Shown: positions 43,492 to 53,265, counted from the stretch's first letter. The stretch: 64,000 nucleotides of DNA from SpSt-333 sp964371615 (GCA_964371615.1 CAYJMS010000007.1:1-64000); one strand, 5' to 3'. Translations and numbers: made by a program. The notes: generated from the letters alone by a model not told the origin.

Positions 43492-44513
43492 CGTGCCACC
43501 GCAATAGTACGTTCAACAACCGGTTCGTATTTTTTCAAGCGTCTCGTCAAGTTCAGATAGTTATTCGGTGAAAGAGATTGGTATCCATCGGACAACGCCT
43601 TTTCCGGATGTGCGTGAATTTCCAGAATCAGTCCATCCGCTCCGGCTGCAACGGACGCCTGTGCCATTGCCGAGACAAGGTCCCAGGCACCCGTGCCATG
43701 ACTCGGATCGGCAATAATCGGTAAATGGGATAATTTTTTAATGACCGGAATAGCATTAAGATCGAGTGTGTTCCGTGTATACGTTTCGAACGTCCTGATA
43801 CCCCGTTCACAGAGAATTACATTATAATTCCCGCGTGAAAGAATATACTCTGCCGACATCAGCAGTTCCTCTATCGTCGATGAAAATCCCCTTTTGAGCA
43901 ACACCGGCTTTCCGGTATCGCCGACTTTTTCCAACAGCGAGAAATTATACATATTTCGTGCACCGATCTGAAGAATGTCGGAGTATTCCAACACCAACGG
44001 AAGCGTTTCGGTATCCTTGACCTCAGTGACCACCTTCAGTCCGTATTTCTCTGCTGCTTCCTTAAGATATTCAAGCCCTTCAACTTTTAATCCTTGAAAT
44101 GCATACGGAGATGTCCTTGGTTTATAGGCGCCGCCCCGCAACAAACGGGCGCCGGAACTTTTCACAATTTCCGCCGCTTCCATTATCTGTTCTCGGCTTT
44201 CGACGGAACAAGGACCGGCGATAATCTGAATCTCATTCCCGCCGAATGTTACTCCCCCGACATCAACGACGGTGTTTTCCGGCTTGAAATCGCGCCCGAC
44301 TAATTTAAATGGTTTTGATACCGCCACAACATCAACCACACCCGGCAACACTAGGAATTGATCCGGCGACACTTTGGCTTTGTTACCGGTGATACCGATT
44401 GCAACCCGCTGCGCACCGGGAATCTCATGCGGCGTAAAACCGAATTCGGCAACTTTATGCTTCACATTTTCGATTTCTTGACGCGTTGCGTCAAGTTTCA
44501 TTAACACCAGCAT
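43488..44513 (-). CDS. aroF: DAHP synthase (type I-beta with N-terminal regulatory domain)
   Basis: First shikimate-pathway enzyme, joining phosphoenolpyruvate and erythrose-4-phosphate. 341 residues. A ferredoxin-like N-terminal domain (about 1-70), of the kind that gives tyrosine/phenylalanine feedback in Thermotoga, precedes the barrel. Barrel motifs are IIAGPCSVES, RGGAYKPRTSPYAFQG, VLLKRGFSS, LCERGIRTFE and IADPSHGTG. It lies between two TPM-domain genes. Confidence 0.95.
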   Translation of the reverse strand: MLVLMKLDATRQEIENVKHKVAEFGFTPHEIPGAQRVAIGITGNKAKVSPDQFLVLPGVVDVVAVSKPFKLVGRDFKPENTVVDVGGVTFGGNEIQIIAGPCSVESREQIMEAAEIVKSSGARLLRGGAYKPRTSPYAFQGLKVEGLEYLKEAAEKYGLKVVTEVKDTETLPLVLEYSDILQIGARNMYNFSLLEKVGDTGKPVLLKRGFSSTIEELLMSAEYILSRGNYNVILCERGIRTFETYTRNTLDLNAIPVIKKLSHLPIIADPSHGTGAWDLVSAMAQASVAAGADGLILEIHAHPEKALSDGYQSLSPNNYLNLTRRLKKYEPVVERTIAVAR

Positions 44514-44544
44514 ATACTATTTCGCATTAAATGTATGATGTGCA

Positions 44545-45318
44545 TTACCAGCTTCCGCTGGCCCCGCCACCGCCAAAACTGCCTCCACCGGCAGACCAGC
44601 CCCCTCCGCTACCGCCGCCAAATGAGCCAAATCCGCCGCTTCCTCCTCCGCCAAAACCCCCTCCACCCCACCACCAATTATTGTAACCCTTTCGACCGTG
44701 TGAACTGAGAGAATATCGACGGCCTCGAAGCGAGGAGATAATAGAAAAGATGATGACAAGCAAAATAATGACAATCGGTATCCAATCATTCATCACTTGC
44801 CTCTTTCCTTCGGCAGTATATTCACCTTTCACCGTCTGTGAAATCGCGGTGATCGCCGCAGCAATTCCGCCATAATATTCATTCTCCCGGAACCTTGGGC
44901 GAATTTCGCTTCGGATGATCTTGTCACATATCGCATCGGTAAGTACGCCTTCGAGCCCGTATCCCACCTCAATGGAAATCTGCCGGTCATCCTTTGCAAT
45001 GAGAATCAAAACTCCGTTGTCCTTCCCTTTTTGACCGATCTTATTCTTTTCGAGAATTCGAATGGCATGATCACGAATATCATTCCCTCCGAGAGTCGGT
45101 ATCAACATAACGACGATTTGGTTCGAAGTGCTGTCTTCGAATCGAATGATCATTTTTCGGAGTGAATAATATTCACTCCGTGTCAATGTGCCTGTACGAT
45201 CGGTGACCGGATCGACAATCGTCGGAATCTCTTCATCCTGAGAAAAAAGAAAAGGAACAAAAACAATGGCCATACCTAAAAGCATGGCCACAATATTTGA
45301 TCCGATTATATGTTTCAT
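44545..45318 (-). CDS. TPM-domain membrane protein with glycine-rich tail
   Basis: 257 residues: a signal peptide (about 8-26), an outside TPM domain (about 35-160) with DRTGTLTRSEYYSL, SNQIVVMLIPTL and NGVLILIAKDDRQISIEVGYGLEG, and one membrane helix (about 178-195). The tail is rich in Gly/Ser/Trp (about 210-257) with GGGGFGGGG-type runs. This is the YgcG-like layout. It overlaps the lemA stop by one base, the usual TPM/LemA pairing. Confidence 0.92.
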   Translation of the reverse strand: MKHIIGSNIVAMLLGMAIVFVPFLFSQDEEIPTIVDPVTDRTGTLTRSEYYSLRKMIIRFEDSTSNQIVVMLIPTLGGNDIRDHAIRILEKNKIGQKGKDNGVLILIAKDDRQISIEVGYGLEGVLTDAICDKIIRSEIRPRFRENEYYGGIAAAITAISQTVKGEYTAEGKRQVMNDWIPIVIILLVIIFSIISSLRGRRYSLSSHGRKGYNNWWWGGGGFGGGGSGGFGSFGGGSGGGWSAGGGSFGGGGASGSW

Positions 45319-45911
45319 TAAAATTGTACTTTCGGGGCCGCTTCGGCTCCGGGAAGCGCTTGAAAATATTGTTTTTGTTGAAATCCCGTAAACGACGCAA
45401 TCAGCGATGTCGGGATTGTCCGAATTGTCGCATTGTAACCCTGAACTATTTCATTGAATCGTTTTCTTTCGACCGAAATTCTATTCTCTGTTCCTTCCAA
45501 TTGAGACTGCAATTGAAGGAAGTTTTCATTGGCTTTTAAGTTTGGATACTGCTCCACCGTTACCAACAGTCGCGAGAGTGCCGATCCCAATTGACCCTGG
45601 CTTTGTTCAAATCGTTGAAATGCCTGAGGATCATTCAATAATTCAGGAGAGACGGTGACCTGTGTTGCTTTCGCACGAGCTTCGATGACTGCCTGCAGCG
45701 TTGATTTTTCAAAATTTGCCACTCCCTGAACGGTTGCAACCAGATTCGGCACAAGGTCCATCCTGCGTTGATATTGATTCTCCACTTGTGCCCATGCTCC
45801 ATTCACTCCTTCATCCAGCTGCACGAGAGAATTATATTTTCCTGTTCCCCAGAATATGACGAGAACAAAGAGTCCGATAATCACGCCGGCAATGATTAAT
45901 CCTTTTTTCAT
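45318..45911 (-). CDS. lemA: LemA family protein
   Basis: 197 residues: an N-terminal membrane helix (about 4-22) followed by a long helical hairpin. Family stretches are YNSLVQLDEGVNGAWAQVENQYQRRMDLVPNLVATVQG, LSRLLVTVEQYPNLKANENF and LEGTENRISVERKRFNEIVQGYN. LemA proteins sit in the inner membrane with the bulk outside; their role is unknown, though they are repeatedly paired with TPM proteins as here. The N-terminal lysines and first ATG fit a signal anchor. Confidence 0.95.
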   Translation of the reverse strand: MKKGLIIAGVIIGLFVLVIFWGTGKYNSLVQLDEGVNGAWAQVENQYQRRMDLVPNLVATVQGVANFEKSTLQAVIEARAKATQVTVSPELLNDPQAFQRFEQSQGQLGSALSRLLVTVEQYPNLKANENFLQLQSQLEGTENRISVERKRFNEIVQGYNATIRTIPTSLIASFTGFQQKQYFQALPGAEAAPKVQF

Positions 45912-45946
45912 ACAATAACCTTTCGATAAAATTAAGAATAGATTTT

Positions 45947-47089
45947 TTATTCTTTTAACAACGCACGGGATATTACGATCCGTTGAATTTCCGATGTCCC
46001 TTCATAGATCTCTGTAATCTTTGCATCGCGTAAATACCGTTCCACTTTGTATTCCCGCACATAACCGTAACCGCCATGAATCTGAATTGCTTCAAGAGCA
46101 GCGTGCACGGCGATTCTGGATGCGAACAATTTCGCCATGGCCGCCTGTTTGCCAAACGGCAATCCGGCATCTTTCAATGCGGCAGATTGATACACCAGCA
46201 TTCGTGCTGCTTCAATATCCGTTGCCATATCCGCAAGTTTAAATTGGATCGCCTGGAGGTTTGCAATCGGCTGATCGAACGCCTTGCGTTGTTTTGCATA
46301 GTGTATTGATGCATCCAGTGACGCCTGTGCGATGCCAAGTGCCTGAGCGGCAATACCGATACGTCCCCCTTCGAGCGTTACCATCGCGAATTTAAATCCG
46401 AATCCTTCATCGCCAATTCGGTTTTGAGCAGGCACACGGACATTTTCGAACAACAGCGATACAGTATCAGAACTGCGAATGCCCAATTTCCGTTCCTTCT
46501 TACCAAAGGTAAATCCCGGCATACCTTTTTCTACGATAAACGCACTGATTCCTTTTGAACCTTTTGAGGAATCAGTTTGTGCCATCACAATAGTATAGTC
46601 GGCGGTCGTTCCGTTGGTGATCCAATTCTTTATTCCGTTCAACACATAGTGATCGCCATCTTTCACCGCGGTGGTATGCTGGTTAGTCGCGTCACTTCCG
46701 GCTTCGGGTTCAGAAAGCGCAAAAGCACCAAGTTTTTTGCCTTGCGCTAAGGGAATTAAAAATTTCTGTTTTTGTTCTTCCGTGCCGTATTTGTTCAGTC
46801 CGTAACAAACCAGAGAATTATTCACCGACATGATAACACCGCACGATGCATCTGCTCTGGATATTTCCTCCATAGCGATCGCATAACTGATGCTGTCGAG
46901 TCCCGCACCACCGTATTGTTCCGGCACCATCATACCCATGAATCCGAGTTCACCCAATTTCTTGATCTCTTCCGTCGGAAACATTTCCTTATCGTCCCGC
47001 TCATCGGACGTCACGGACAGTTCGTCCTGTGCAAACTGCCGGGCAGTTTCACGGATCATTTTATGCGTTTCATTCAATTCGAAGTTCAT
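45947..47089 (-). CDS. Short-chain acyl-CoA dehydrogenase
   Basis: FAD enzyme making the alpha,beta-double bond of acyl-CoA. 380 residues with EQYGGAGLDSISYAIAMEEI, FALSEPEAGSDA, YVLNGIKNWITNG, RSSDTVSLLFENVRVP and the C-terminal catalytic-Glu stretch ITEIYEGTSEIQR. The YEGTSEIQ pattern is common in butyryl- and short-chain acyl-CoA dehydrogenases. It follows thiolase and 3-hydroxyacyl-CoA dehydrogenase. There are no etfAB or crotonase genes here, so the path direction is open. Confidence 0.93.
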   Translation of the reverse strand: MNFELNETHKMIRETARQFAQDELSVTSDERDDKEMFPTEEIKKLGELGFMGMMVPEQYGGAGLDSISYAIAMEEISRADASCGVIMSVNNSLVCYGLNKYGTEEQKQKFLIPLAQGKKLGAFALSEPEAGSDATNQHTTAVKDGDHYVLNGIKNWITNGTTADYTIVMAQTDSSKGSKGISAFIVEKGMPGFTFGKKERKLGIRSSDTVSLLFENVRVPAQNRIGDEGFGFKFAMVTLEGGRIGIAAQALGIAQASLDASIHYAKQRKAFDQPIANLQAIQFKLADMATDIEAARMLVYQSAALKDAGLPFGKQAAMAKLFASRIAVHAALEAIQIHGGYGYVREYKVERYLRDAKITEIYEGTSEIQRIVISRALLKE

Positions 47090-47116
47090 GGTGTGATCAT
47101 TTGATTTGAAGAATGG

Positions 47117-47980
47117 TTAGTTTTTTTTCGTGTAATCAAAAAATCCTTTTCCGCTCTTGCGTCCGAGGTGGCCAGCGGAGACCATTTTCTTCAGCAGCGG
47201 ACACGGCCGGTATTTTGAATCACCGAGGCCCTCATGCAATACATTCATGATCGAGAGACAGACATCCAATCCGATGAAATCGGCCAGGGTTAACGGACCC
47301 ATAGGGTGATTCATCCCTAATTTCATTACTGTATCGATCGATTCGGGAGTGGCGACTCCTTCCATCACGCAATACATTGCTTCGTTCAGCATCGGCAGAA
47401 GAATTCGGTTTGAAATGAATCCCGGATAATCATTCACTTCGACAGGAACCTTCCCTATCTTTATCGACACTTCTTTGATCGCCGCGTAGGTTTCATCCGA
47501 AGTCGCGAGGCCTCGAATCACTTCGATCAGTGTCATCATGGGAACGGGATTCATAAAATGCATTCCAATAACCATCGACGGCCTCTGTGTGACCGCGGCA
47601 ATTTCCGTGATTGAAATAGATGATGTGTTGGAGGCAAGAATTGCATGAGCGGGTGCATTCGCATCGATCGTCCGGAAGATTCCTGATTTGATCTCTTTGT
47701 TTTCGGTTGCCGCTTCGATCACCAGATCCGCTGCTTGAACAGCCGCAGCGAGATCAAGAGAGGTTTTGATGTTCGACAAAGTGTTCTTCTTCTGCTCTTC
47801 TGTCAGCGTTCCTTTTTTGATCTGCCGATCGAGATTTGCACCGATGGTGTTCAGTCCCCTGTCGAGAAATTCCTGTTTGATGTCATTCAATGTGACCGAA
47901 AAGCCATACTGTGCGAATACATGGGCAATACCATTTCCCATGGTTCCCGATCCGATGACCGTAATATTCTTTATTGTCAT
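47117..47980 (-). CDS. hbd: 3-hydroxyacyl-CoA (3-hydroxybutyryl-CoA) dehydrogenase
   Basis: 287 residues. The Rossmann motif IGSGTMGNGIAHVFAQYGF is at residues about 8-26, followed by LASNTSSISI, IGMHFMNPVPMM with the catalytic His, and VEVNDYPGFISNRILLPMLNEA. The C-terminal domain has GMNHPMGPLTLADFIGLD and GRKSGKGFFDY. Single-domain type as in butyrate/PHB metabolism. It lies 19 bases downstream of thiolase and 27 upstream of the acyl-CoA dehydrogenase. Confidence 0.93.
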   Translation of the reverse strand: MTIKNITVIGSGTMGNGIAHVFAQYGFSVTLNDIKQEFLDRGLNTIGANLDRQIKKGTLTEEQKKNTLSNIKTSLDLAAAVQAADLVIEAATENKEIKSGIFRTIDANAPAHAILASNTSSISITEIAAVTQRPSMVIGMHFMNPVPMMTLIEVIRGLATSDETYAAIKEVSIKIGKVPVEVNDYPGFISNRILLPMLNEAMYCVMEGVATPESIDTVMKLGMNHPMGPLTLADFIGLDVCLSIMNVLHEGLGDSKYRPCPLLKKMVSAGHLGRKSGKGFFDYTKKN

Positions 47981-47999
47981 GTGAGCCCCTACGGATTAT

Positions 48000-49184
48000 T
48001 TACATCATTTCAATAATAACACCGCTTGCCTCGCCTCCGCCGATACAGATTGCCGCCATCCCGCGCTTCAGTTTGCGTTGCTTCAATGCATGAATGAGTG
48101 ACACAAGTATTCGTGCGCCGCTTGCTCCGATGGGATGGCCGAGGGCAACAGCTCCGCCGTTGACGTTCACTTTGTTCACATCCAATCCCGCAATTTTGTT
48201 GACGGCAAGGCAGACAAGTGCAAATGCTTCGTTCACTTCAAACAAATCAATTTGATCGAGTGTCATTCCGGCTTTTTCCAAAACTTTTGGAATCACTTCC
48301 GCCGGTGCAGTAGTGAAATGTTCGGGATTTTTCGCTACCGACGCCTGCGCGATTATCCTGGCGATCGGCCGAATGTTCAACGCCGATGCCTTTGCACCGG
48401 ACATCAACACCAGAGCTGCTGCGCCGTCATTGATTTTTGAGGAATTTGCCGCGGTGGCCGATCCTTCTTTTGAAAATGCCGGACGTAATTGCGGAATCTT
48501 TTCAAAGTTTGTCTTCAACGGCTCTTCATCTTCTTCGACATACGTCACGGTTCCTTTTTTCTCGGGGATGGCGATCTTCACGATCTCATCCTTAAACCGT
48601 CCCGTCTTTATCGATTCCTGCGCTCTCGTGTAACTCAGAATCGCAAAATCATCCTGCTCCTTTCGAGAAATATTTTGTTCAAGCGCCGTCGCATCGGAAA
48701 AATTACCCATCGCAATATTTTTGTACGCATCAAGCAATCCGTCCCTCATAATAACATCATAGATCTCACTGTTTCCCATACGATACCCAAAACGAGCTTT
48801 ATCCATCAAATACGGAGCGTTGGACATCGATTCCATTCCACCGGCGACAATTACTTCTGCATCACCCAATTGTATTGCCTGTGCCGCGAGCATGACTGCT
48901 TTCAGTCCTGATCCGCAAACCTTATTCACCGTCATCGTTTCCACTGATGTGGGTAAACCGGCCCCTAACGCCGCCTGACGTGCGGGAGCTTGTCCGACAC
49001 CTGCCTGCAGCACATTCCCCATTATAACTTCGTTGACGGATTCTTTTTGCACGTTGCCTCTTTTCACCGCTTCATCAATCACTGCGGATCCCAATTGCGG
49101 GGCGCTCATGGCACTGAGTACGCCACCGAAAGAGCCTATGGGCGTACGACACGCACTGACGATGACAACTTCGTTATTGTTCAT
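48000..49184 (-). CDS. Acetyl-CoA acetyltransferase (thiolase)
   Basis: 394 residues from the ATG at 49184, with AAGGA just upstream; the open frame runs on to 49253 inside the rho terminator region. Catalytic Cys in NKVCGSGLKAV (about 90), GGMESMSNAPYLM, NVNGGAVALGHPIGASGARI with the active His, and AICIGGGEASGVI with the second Cys are intact. It heads the thiolase-hbd-acyl-CoA dehydrogenase set and could serve either beta-oxidation or butanoyl-CoA formation. Confidence 0.94.
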   Translation of the reverse strand: MNNNEVVIVSACRTPIGSFGGVLSAMSAPQLGSAVIDEAVKRGNVQKESVNEVIMGNVLQAGVGQAPARQAALGAGLPTSVETMTVNKVCGSGLKAVMLAAQAIQLGDAEVIVAGGMESMSNAPYLMDKARFGYRMGNSEIYDVIMRDGLLDAYKNIAMGNFSDATALEQNISRKEQDDFAILSYTRAQESIKTGRFKDEIVKIAIPEKKGTVTYVEEDEEPLKTNFEKIPQLRPAFSKEGSATAANSSKINDGAAALVLMSGAKASALNIRPIARIIAQASVAKNPEHFTTAPAEVIPKVLEKAGMTLDQIDLFEVNEAFALVCLAVNKIAGLDVNKVNVNGGAVALGHPIGASGARILVSLIHALKQRKLKRGMAAICIGGGEASGVIIEMM

Positions 49185-49241
49185 TGTGCATTCCTTATTC
49201 AATTTTTTGAAATTTACGGTTAAAAGGATGAAGTTGCAAAA

Positions 49242-49269
49242 CAAAAAAGCCATCCAAAGGATGGCTTTT
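49242..49269 (-). terminator. Rho-independent terminator after rho
   Basis: An 11-bp stem, AAAAGCCATCC (49245-49255) with GGATGGCTTTT (49259-49269) and an AAA loop, is followed on the minus strand by TTTTTTGTTTT. It lies 6 bases past the rho stop. Confidence 0.9.
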
Positions 49270-49275
49270 ATTGTC

Positions 49276-50529
49276 TTAACTATTCATAGATTTGAGGAAC
49301 TCCTTATTCGACTTTGTCCCCCGCATTTTTTCCAGAAGGACTTCCATTGCTTCAACAGGAGTGAATTCGTTGAGGAATTTTCTCAGGATCCAAACGCGGT
49401 TCAGTTCATCTTCGGGCATGATAATCTCTTCCCGTCGTGTTCCCGAACGATTAACATCGATAGCAGGGAAAACTCTTCTATCGGCAAGTTTTCGGTCGAG
49501 AACAATTTCCATGTTTCCCGTTCCTTTGAACTCTTCAAAAATCACTTCGTCCATCCTGCTTCCGGTTTCTACAAGAGCAGTCGCGATAATGGTGAGACTA
49601 CCGCCACCCTCAATGTTTCGCGCCGCGCCAAAGAAGCGTTTCGGTCTGTGCAGCGCCATGGCATCGACACCACCCGAAAGGATCTTGCCCGAATGGGGGA
49701 CGACTGTATTGTGCGCGCGCGCCAGTCGCGTAATGCTATCCAAAAGAATGACCACATCATGTTTCGTTTCGACAAGACGTTTTGCCTTTTCGATCACCAT
49801 ATCCGCCACCTGCACGTGTCTCTCCGGCGGTTCATCGAATGTCGATGCAACCACTTCCGCTGAAACGTTCCGTTCCATATCGGTAACTTCTTCCGGCCGT
49901 TCGTCGATCAAGAGCATCAGCAATTTTACATCGGGATTGTTTCTGGCAATACTGTTCGCCAGTTTCTGCAGCATAATCGTTTTACCGGCTTTCGGAGGAG
50001 AAACGATCAATCCGCGTTGTCCTTTCCCGACCGGCGCAAGCATATCGAGTATTCGCATTGAATACTCTCCCGGCGCAGTTTCTAACTTCAGCCGTTCTTC
50101 AGGATACAACGGTGTCAGGTTGTCGAAGAGAACACGTTCACGGACTTTTTCAGGATCTTCGCCATTGACAGCTTCCACCCGCAGCAAAGCAAAAAACCGT
50201 TCCCCTTCCTTCGGCGGTCGCACCTGACCACTGACCGTATCCCCCGTACGGAGCGCAAATTTTTTAATCTGCGACGGCGACACGTAGATATCATCCGGCG
50301 ACGGTAGATAATTGTAGTCTACAGAGCGAAGAAAACCATATCCGTCCGGCAAAACTTCGAGCACGCCTTTGCTGAAGGTTTGGCCATCCTTTTGACTTTG
50401 CGCTTCGAGAATCTTGAATATGAGTTCCTGCTTGCGGAGATCACTGACCCCGGATAATCCGAGTTCTTTTGCGATCTTATTGAGGTCGGAAATTTTTTTG
50501 GACTTTAGTTCAGAAATGTCCATTGGCAT
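49276..50529 (-). CDS. rho: Transcription termination factor Rho
   Basis: Hexameric RNA-dependent ATPase. 417 residues: an N-terminal helical Rho-N domain (about 1-45), a cold-shock-like RNA-binding domain (about 55-125) with GYGFLRS and YVSPSQI, then the ATPase core with GLIVSPPKAGKT (Walker A), LLIDERPEEVTDM (Walker B region), DSITRLARA and the R-loop GGSLTIIATALVETGSRMDE-V. The 185-base region upstream (50530-50714) contains no gene and probably holds the rho leader and promoter. Confidence 0.97.
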   Translation of the reverse strand: MPMDISELKSKKISDLNKIAKELGLSGVSDLRKQELIFKILEAQSQKDGQTFSKGVLEVLPDGYGFLRSVDYNYLPSPDDIYVSPSQIKKFALRTGDTVSGQVRPPKEGERFFALLRVEAVNGEDPEKVRERVLFDNLTPLYPEERLKLETAPGEYSMRILDMLAPVGKGQRGLIVSPPKAGKTIMLQKLANSIARNNPDVKLLMLLIDERPEEVTDMERNVSAEVVASTFDEPPERHVQVADMVIEKAKRLVETKHDVVILLDSITRLARAHNTVVPHSGKILSGGVDAMALHRPKRFFGAARNIEGGGSLTIIATALVETGSRMDEVIFEEFKGTGNMEIVLDRKLADRRVFPAIDVNRSGTRREEIIMPEDELNRVWILRKFLNEFTPVEAMEVLLEKMRGTKSNKEFLKSMNS

Positions 50530-50714
50530 AAACGAAGAGAACCTCCCCTTGGAAGAGAATTAGTGGAAAACAGAGTTTCGGTGTACGTACGTTTCAATAA
50601 AGATTATTGATTTCGCTGGAGTTAGTTATGACAGTTGAATATAAGGATTCTGGTGGACAAACTTCAGGTATGTGTTTAGAACTACGATTAAATTATGAGA
50701 AATCGTTTATAATG

Positions 50715-51935
50715 TCAAGACTTTTTTTGGATACGACAATGCGGAATCGCTTCACCGACAACATAATGAGAACCGGTAATAACGATCGTTCCTGTTTTTC
50801 CGGCAAGCGTTTTTGCACCTATCACTGCCTCACGTACGGAAGCGGCAGATACTGTGTGAAAATTCAACATTTCGCAATCCGCAATAAGTTTCTGAACCGG
50901 TAATGCCCGATCGGCGAGCGGTTGTGTGCAAATGATGATGGGATTCAGACTTTTAAACGCCATCAGCATTGATGAATAATCCTTATCTTTCATGACCCCA
51001 AAGACAACAATCAATTTCCGGATCGGCATGGTTTTCAGTTGGCCAATGAGTGCCCTGATGCCGTCGGGATTGTGGGCTACATCCAGAATTATTGCCGGGG
51101 ATTGCTGTATCATTTCACATCGTGCACGCAATCCCGTGAATTCTGTGGTCCTTTCCAATCCATTCTTCACTGCTGCATCTCCGATTAAAAATCGATTTGC
51201 CGTCAATGTCACGGCAGCAATAGCGCAACGTGCATTATCCGATTGGTACGAACCCTGCAGTTGAAGCACGATGTTTCGGGGAATGGTGATATTTCGCGAC
51301 AACAACAACGGGGAGTGATTCTTTGCCGCTGTCTTTCGTATCACCGCAAGTGCGGTTCCCTGTATATTCCCAACAACAATGGGAATAGCTGACTTTATAA
51401 TTCCTGCCTTTTCGCCCGCTATGGAGTATAGTGTTTTCCCAAGCTGTTCGGTATGATCTTTCCCGATTGATGTTATCACCGAGACTACGGGACGAATCAC
51501 GTTCGTCGAATCAAGTCTCCCGCCGAGTCCGGTCTCGATCACGGCAATATCGACACGTTGTTCGGCAAAATACCGGAACGCAATCGCTGTCGTCGCTTCA
51601 AAAAATGTTGCCTGTTTTTTTTCGATTGCGGGACGGAGGATGCGGACAATCCGCACGATATCCTTATCGGCAATGTCGACGCCGTTGATTCGTATTCGTT
51701 CATTAAACCGTACTAAATGCGGTGAGGTATACAGTCCGACACGATATCCCGCTGCACTATAAATTGCGGCGATCATTGCGGAAGTGGATCCTTTGCCGTT
51801 TGTACCGGCAACGTGCACCGCCGGAAATTTTCTCTGCGGATTGCCGATTGAACGAAGAAGAATTCGAATATTCCGCAGTCCGAATTTCATTCCGAACCGC
51901 TGCAGGGAATAAAGATATGTTAGTGTAGACGACAT
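50715..51935 (-). CDS. folC: Folylpolyglutamate / dihydrofolate synthase
   Basis: Mur-ligase-like enzyme adding glutamate to (dihydro)folate. 406 residues from the ATG at 51935; frames starting further up (51962) lie inside the asnS terminator. P-loop HVAGTNGKGSTSAM (about 40-53), YTSPHLVRFNERIRING, EATTAIAFRYFAEQ, VIETGLGGRLDSTN, SIGKDHTEQLGKT and DVAHNPDGI are present. It ends at 50715 before the rho leader. Confidence 0.95.
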   Translation of the reverse strand: MSSTLTYLYSLQRFGMKFGLRNIRILLRSIGNPQRKFPAVHVAGTNGKGSTSAMIAAIYSAAGYRVGLYTSPHLVRFNERIRINGVDIADKDIVRIVRILRPAIEKKQATFFEATTAIAFRYFAEQRVDIAVIETGLGGRLDSTNVIRPVVSVITSIGKDHTEQLGKTLYSIAGEKAGIIKSAIPIVVGNIQGTALAVIRKTAAKNHSPLLLSRNITIPRNIVLQLQGSYQSDNARCAIAAVTLTANRFLIGDAAVKNGLERTTEFTGLRARCEMIQQSPAIILDVAHNPDGIRALIGQLKTMPIRKLIVVFGVMKDKDYSSMLMAFKSLNPIIICTQPLADRALPVQKLIADCEMLNFHTVSAASVREAVIGAKTLAGKTGTIVITGSHYVVGEAIPHCRIQKKS

Positions 51936-51960
51936 AAAAAAGAAGCCCGCCGAAGCGGGC
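51936..51960 (-). terminator. Rho-independent terminator after asnS
   Basis: GCCCGC (51945-51950) pairs with GCGGGC (51955-51960) across a CGAA tetraloop, followed on the minus strand by TTCTTTTTTAT. It sits between the asnS stop and the folC start. Confidence 0.88.
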
Positions 51961-51966
51961 ATAGTA

Positions 51967-53265
51967 TTACGGCGTTAACCGGTAAATCATTCTCGGGAAT
52001 GGTATCGTTTCCCGAACGTGATCGAGGCCGCAAATCCAGGAGACTGTCCGTTCAATTCCCAGTCCAAAGCCTGCATGCGGCACCGAACCGTACCGGCGTA
52101 GATCGAGATACCAATCAAACGCTTCCTGCGGTAAATTATGTTCCTTCAGTCTTCCCAATAAGACATCGTAATCGTCTTCTCTCTGGCTACCACCGATTAT
52201 TTCACCGTATCCTTCCGGAGCAAGTACGTCGACTGCGAGGGCTAATTTGTCGTTGTTCGGATCCCTCTTCATATAAAATGCTTTCACCGCGGCAGGATAT
52301 CGATGGACCATCACCGGACGATCATATTTTTCTGAAATTACCGTTTCGTCTGTTCCACCCAAATCATTCCCCCATTCAAACGGTAATCCTTTTGAATGAA
52401 GTATTTCCACCGCTTCATCGTATGTAATTCGCGGCAGCGGCTTCTTTACATTTTCTAAAAATGTAATATTCCGTTCCAAAATTTTCAATTCCGGCATACG
52501 ATTTTTCAATACTGACGATACGATATGGACCAGAAAATCTTCCGCAAGGTCCATATTATCATTCAGGTCGTTAAACGCCACTTCCGGCTCGACCATCCAG
52601 AACTCGGTCAGATGACGCCGTGTTTTCGATTTCTCCGCACGGAATGTCGGACCGAAAACATACACTTTCCCGAGCGCCATTGCCCCTGCTTCACCGTACA
52701 GCTGACCGGATTGCGTTAAAAAAGCTTTTCCGAGGTCGAAATATTCCGTCTCGAACAATGTCGATGTTCCTTCGCATGCTGCGGGTGTAAAGATAGGAGC
52801 ATCGAGCAGCGTGAAGCCCCGTCCGTCGAAAAATTCGCGGATGGAACGGATGATTTCGTGCCGGACACGCATGATGGCATGCTGGCGTGACGATCGCAGC
52901 CATAAATGCCGGCGGTCGGCAAGGAACTCCACACCATGTTCTTTTGGTGTAATCGGGTATTCCTTTGCAATGGAAATGATTTCAACGTTTGTCACATCCA
53001 TCTCATATCCGCCGGGAGCACGTTGTTCTGCACGGACCGTTCCGGACATTCGGAACGACGATTCCTGTGTGAGTTGATCGCACAGTGCAAATATTTCTTC
53101 TCCAATCGCTGCCTTCACCACGACACCCTGGCACACGCCGGTGCCGTCGCGCAGCAATAGGAATTTAATTTTTCCGCTGGAACGGGCATTATACAGCCAG
53201 CCTTGCAGCGTCACATTTTCACCGACATATTTTGAAAGATCTTCGATATATACTTTTGTTGCCAT
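51967..53265 (-). CDS. asnS: Asparaginyl-tRNA synthetase
   Basis: Class IIb synthetase. 432 residues from the ATG at 53265, which aligns with the usual N-terminus. Upstream in-frame starts at 53280 and a GTG at 53322 (GGAAGGA 14 bases before it) would add up to 19 residues. The N-terminal OB-fold has VTLQGWLYNARSSGKIKFLLLRDG; the catalytic domain has motif 2 (FGPTFRAEKSKTRRHLTEFWMVEPE) and motif 3 (GFGLGIERTVSWICGL). Direct charging of Asn is therefore possible without the amidotransferase route. Confidence 0.94.
   Translation of the reverse strand: MATKVYIEDLSKYVGENVTLQGWLYNARSSGKIKFLLLRDGTGVCQGVVVKAAIGEEIFALCDQLTQESSFRMSGTVRAEQRAPGGYEMDVTNVEIISIAKEYPITPKEHGVEFLADRRHLWLRSSRQHAIMRVRHEIIRSIREFFDGRGFTLLDAPIFTPAACEGTSTLFETEYFDLGKAFLTQSGQLYGEAGAMALGKVYVFGPTFRAEKSKTRRHLTEFWMVEPEVAFNDLNDNMDLAEDFLVHIVSSVLKNRMPELKILERNITFLENVKKPLPRITYDEAVEILHSKGLPFEWGNDLGGTDETVISEKYDRPVMVHRYPAAVKAFYMKRDPNNDKLALAVDVLAPEGYGEIIGGSQREDDYDVLLGRLKEHNLPQEAFDWYLDLRRYGSVPHAGFGLGIERTVSWICGLDHVRETIPFPRMIYRLTP

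Noticed and set aside
44517..44789. 90-residue frame over the glycine-rich tail of the TPM protein
   Set aside because: Ala/Val/Glu-rich product of a repetitive GC-rich tail read in another frame; the TPM protein explains the region.
49292..50227. 311-residue plus-strand open frame opposite rho
   Set aside because: Antisense to conserved Rho, Ser/Arg-rich composition, no domain; shadow.
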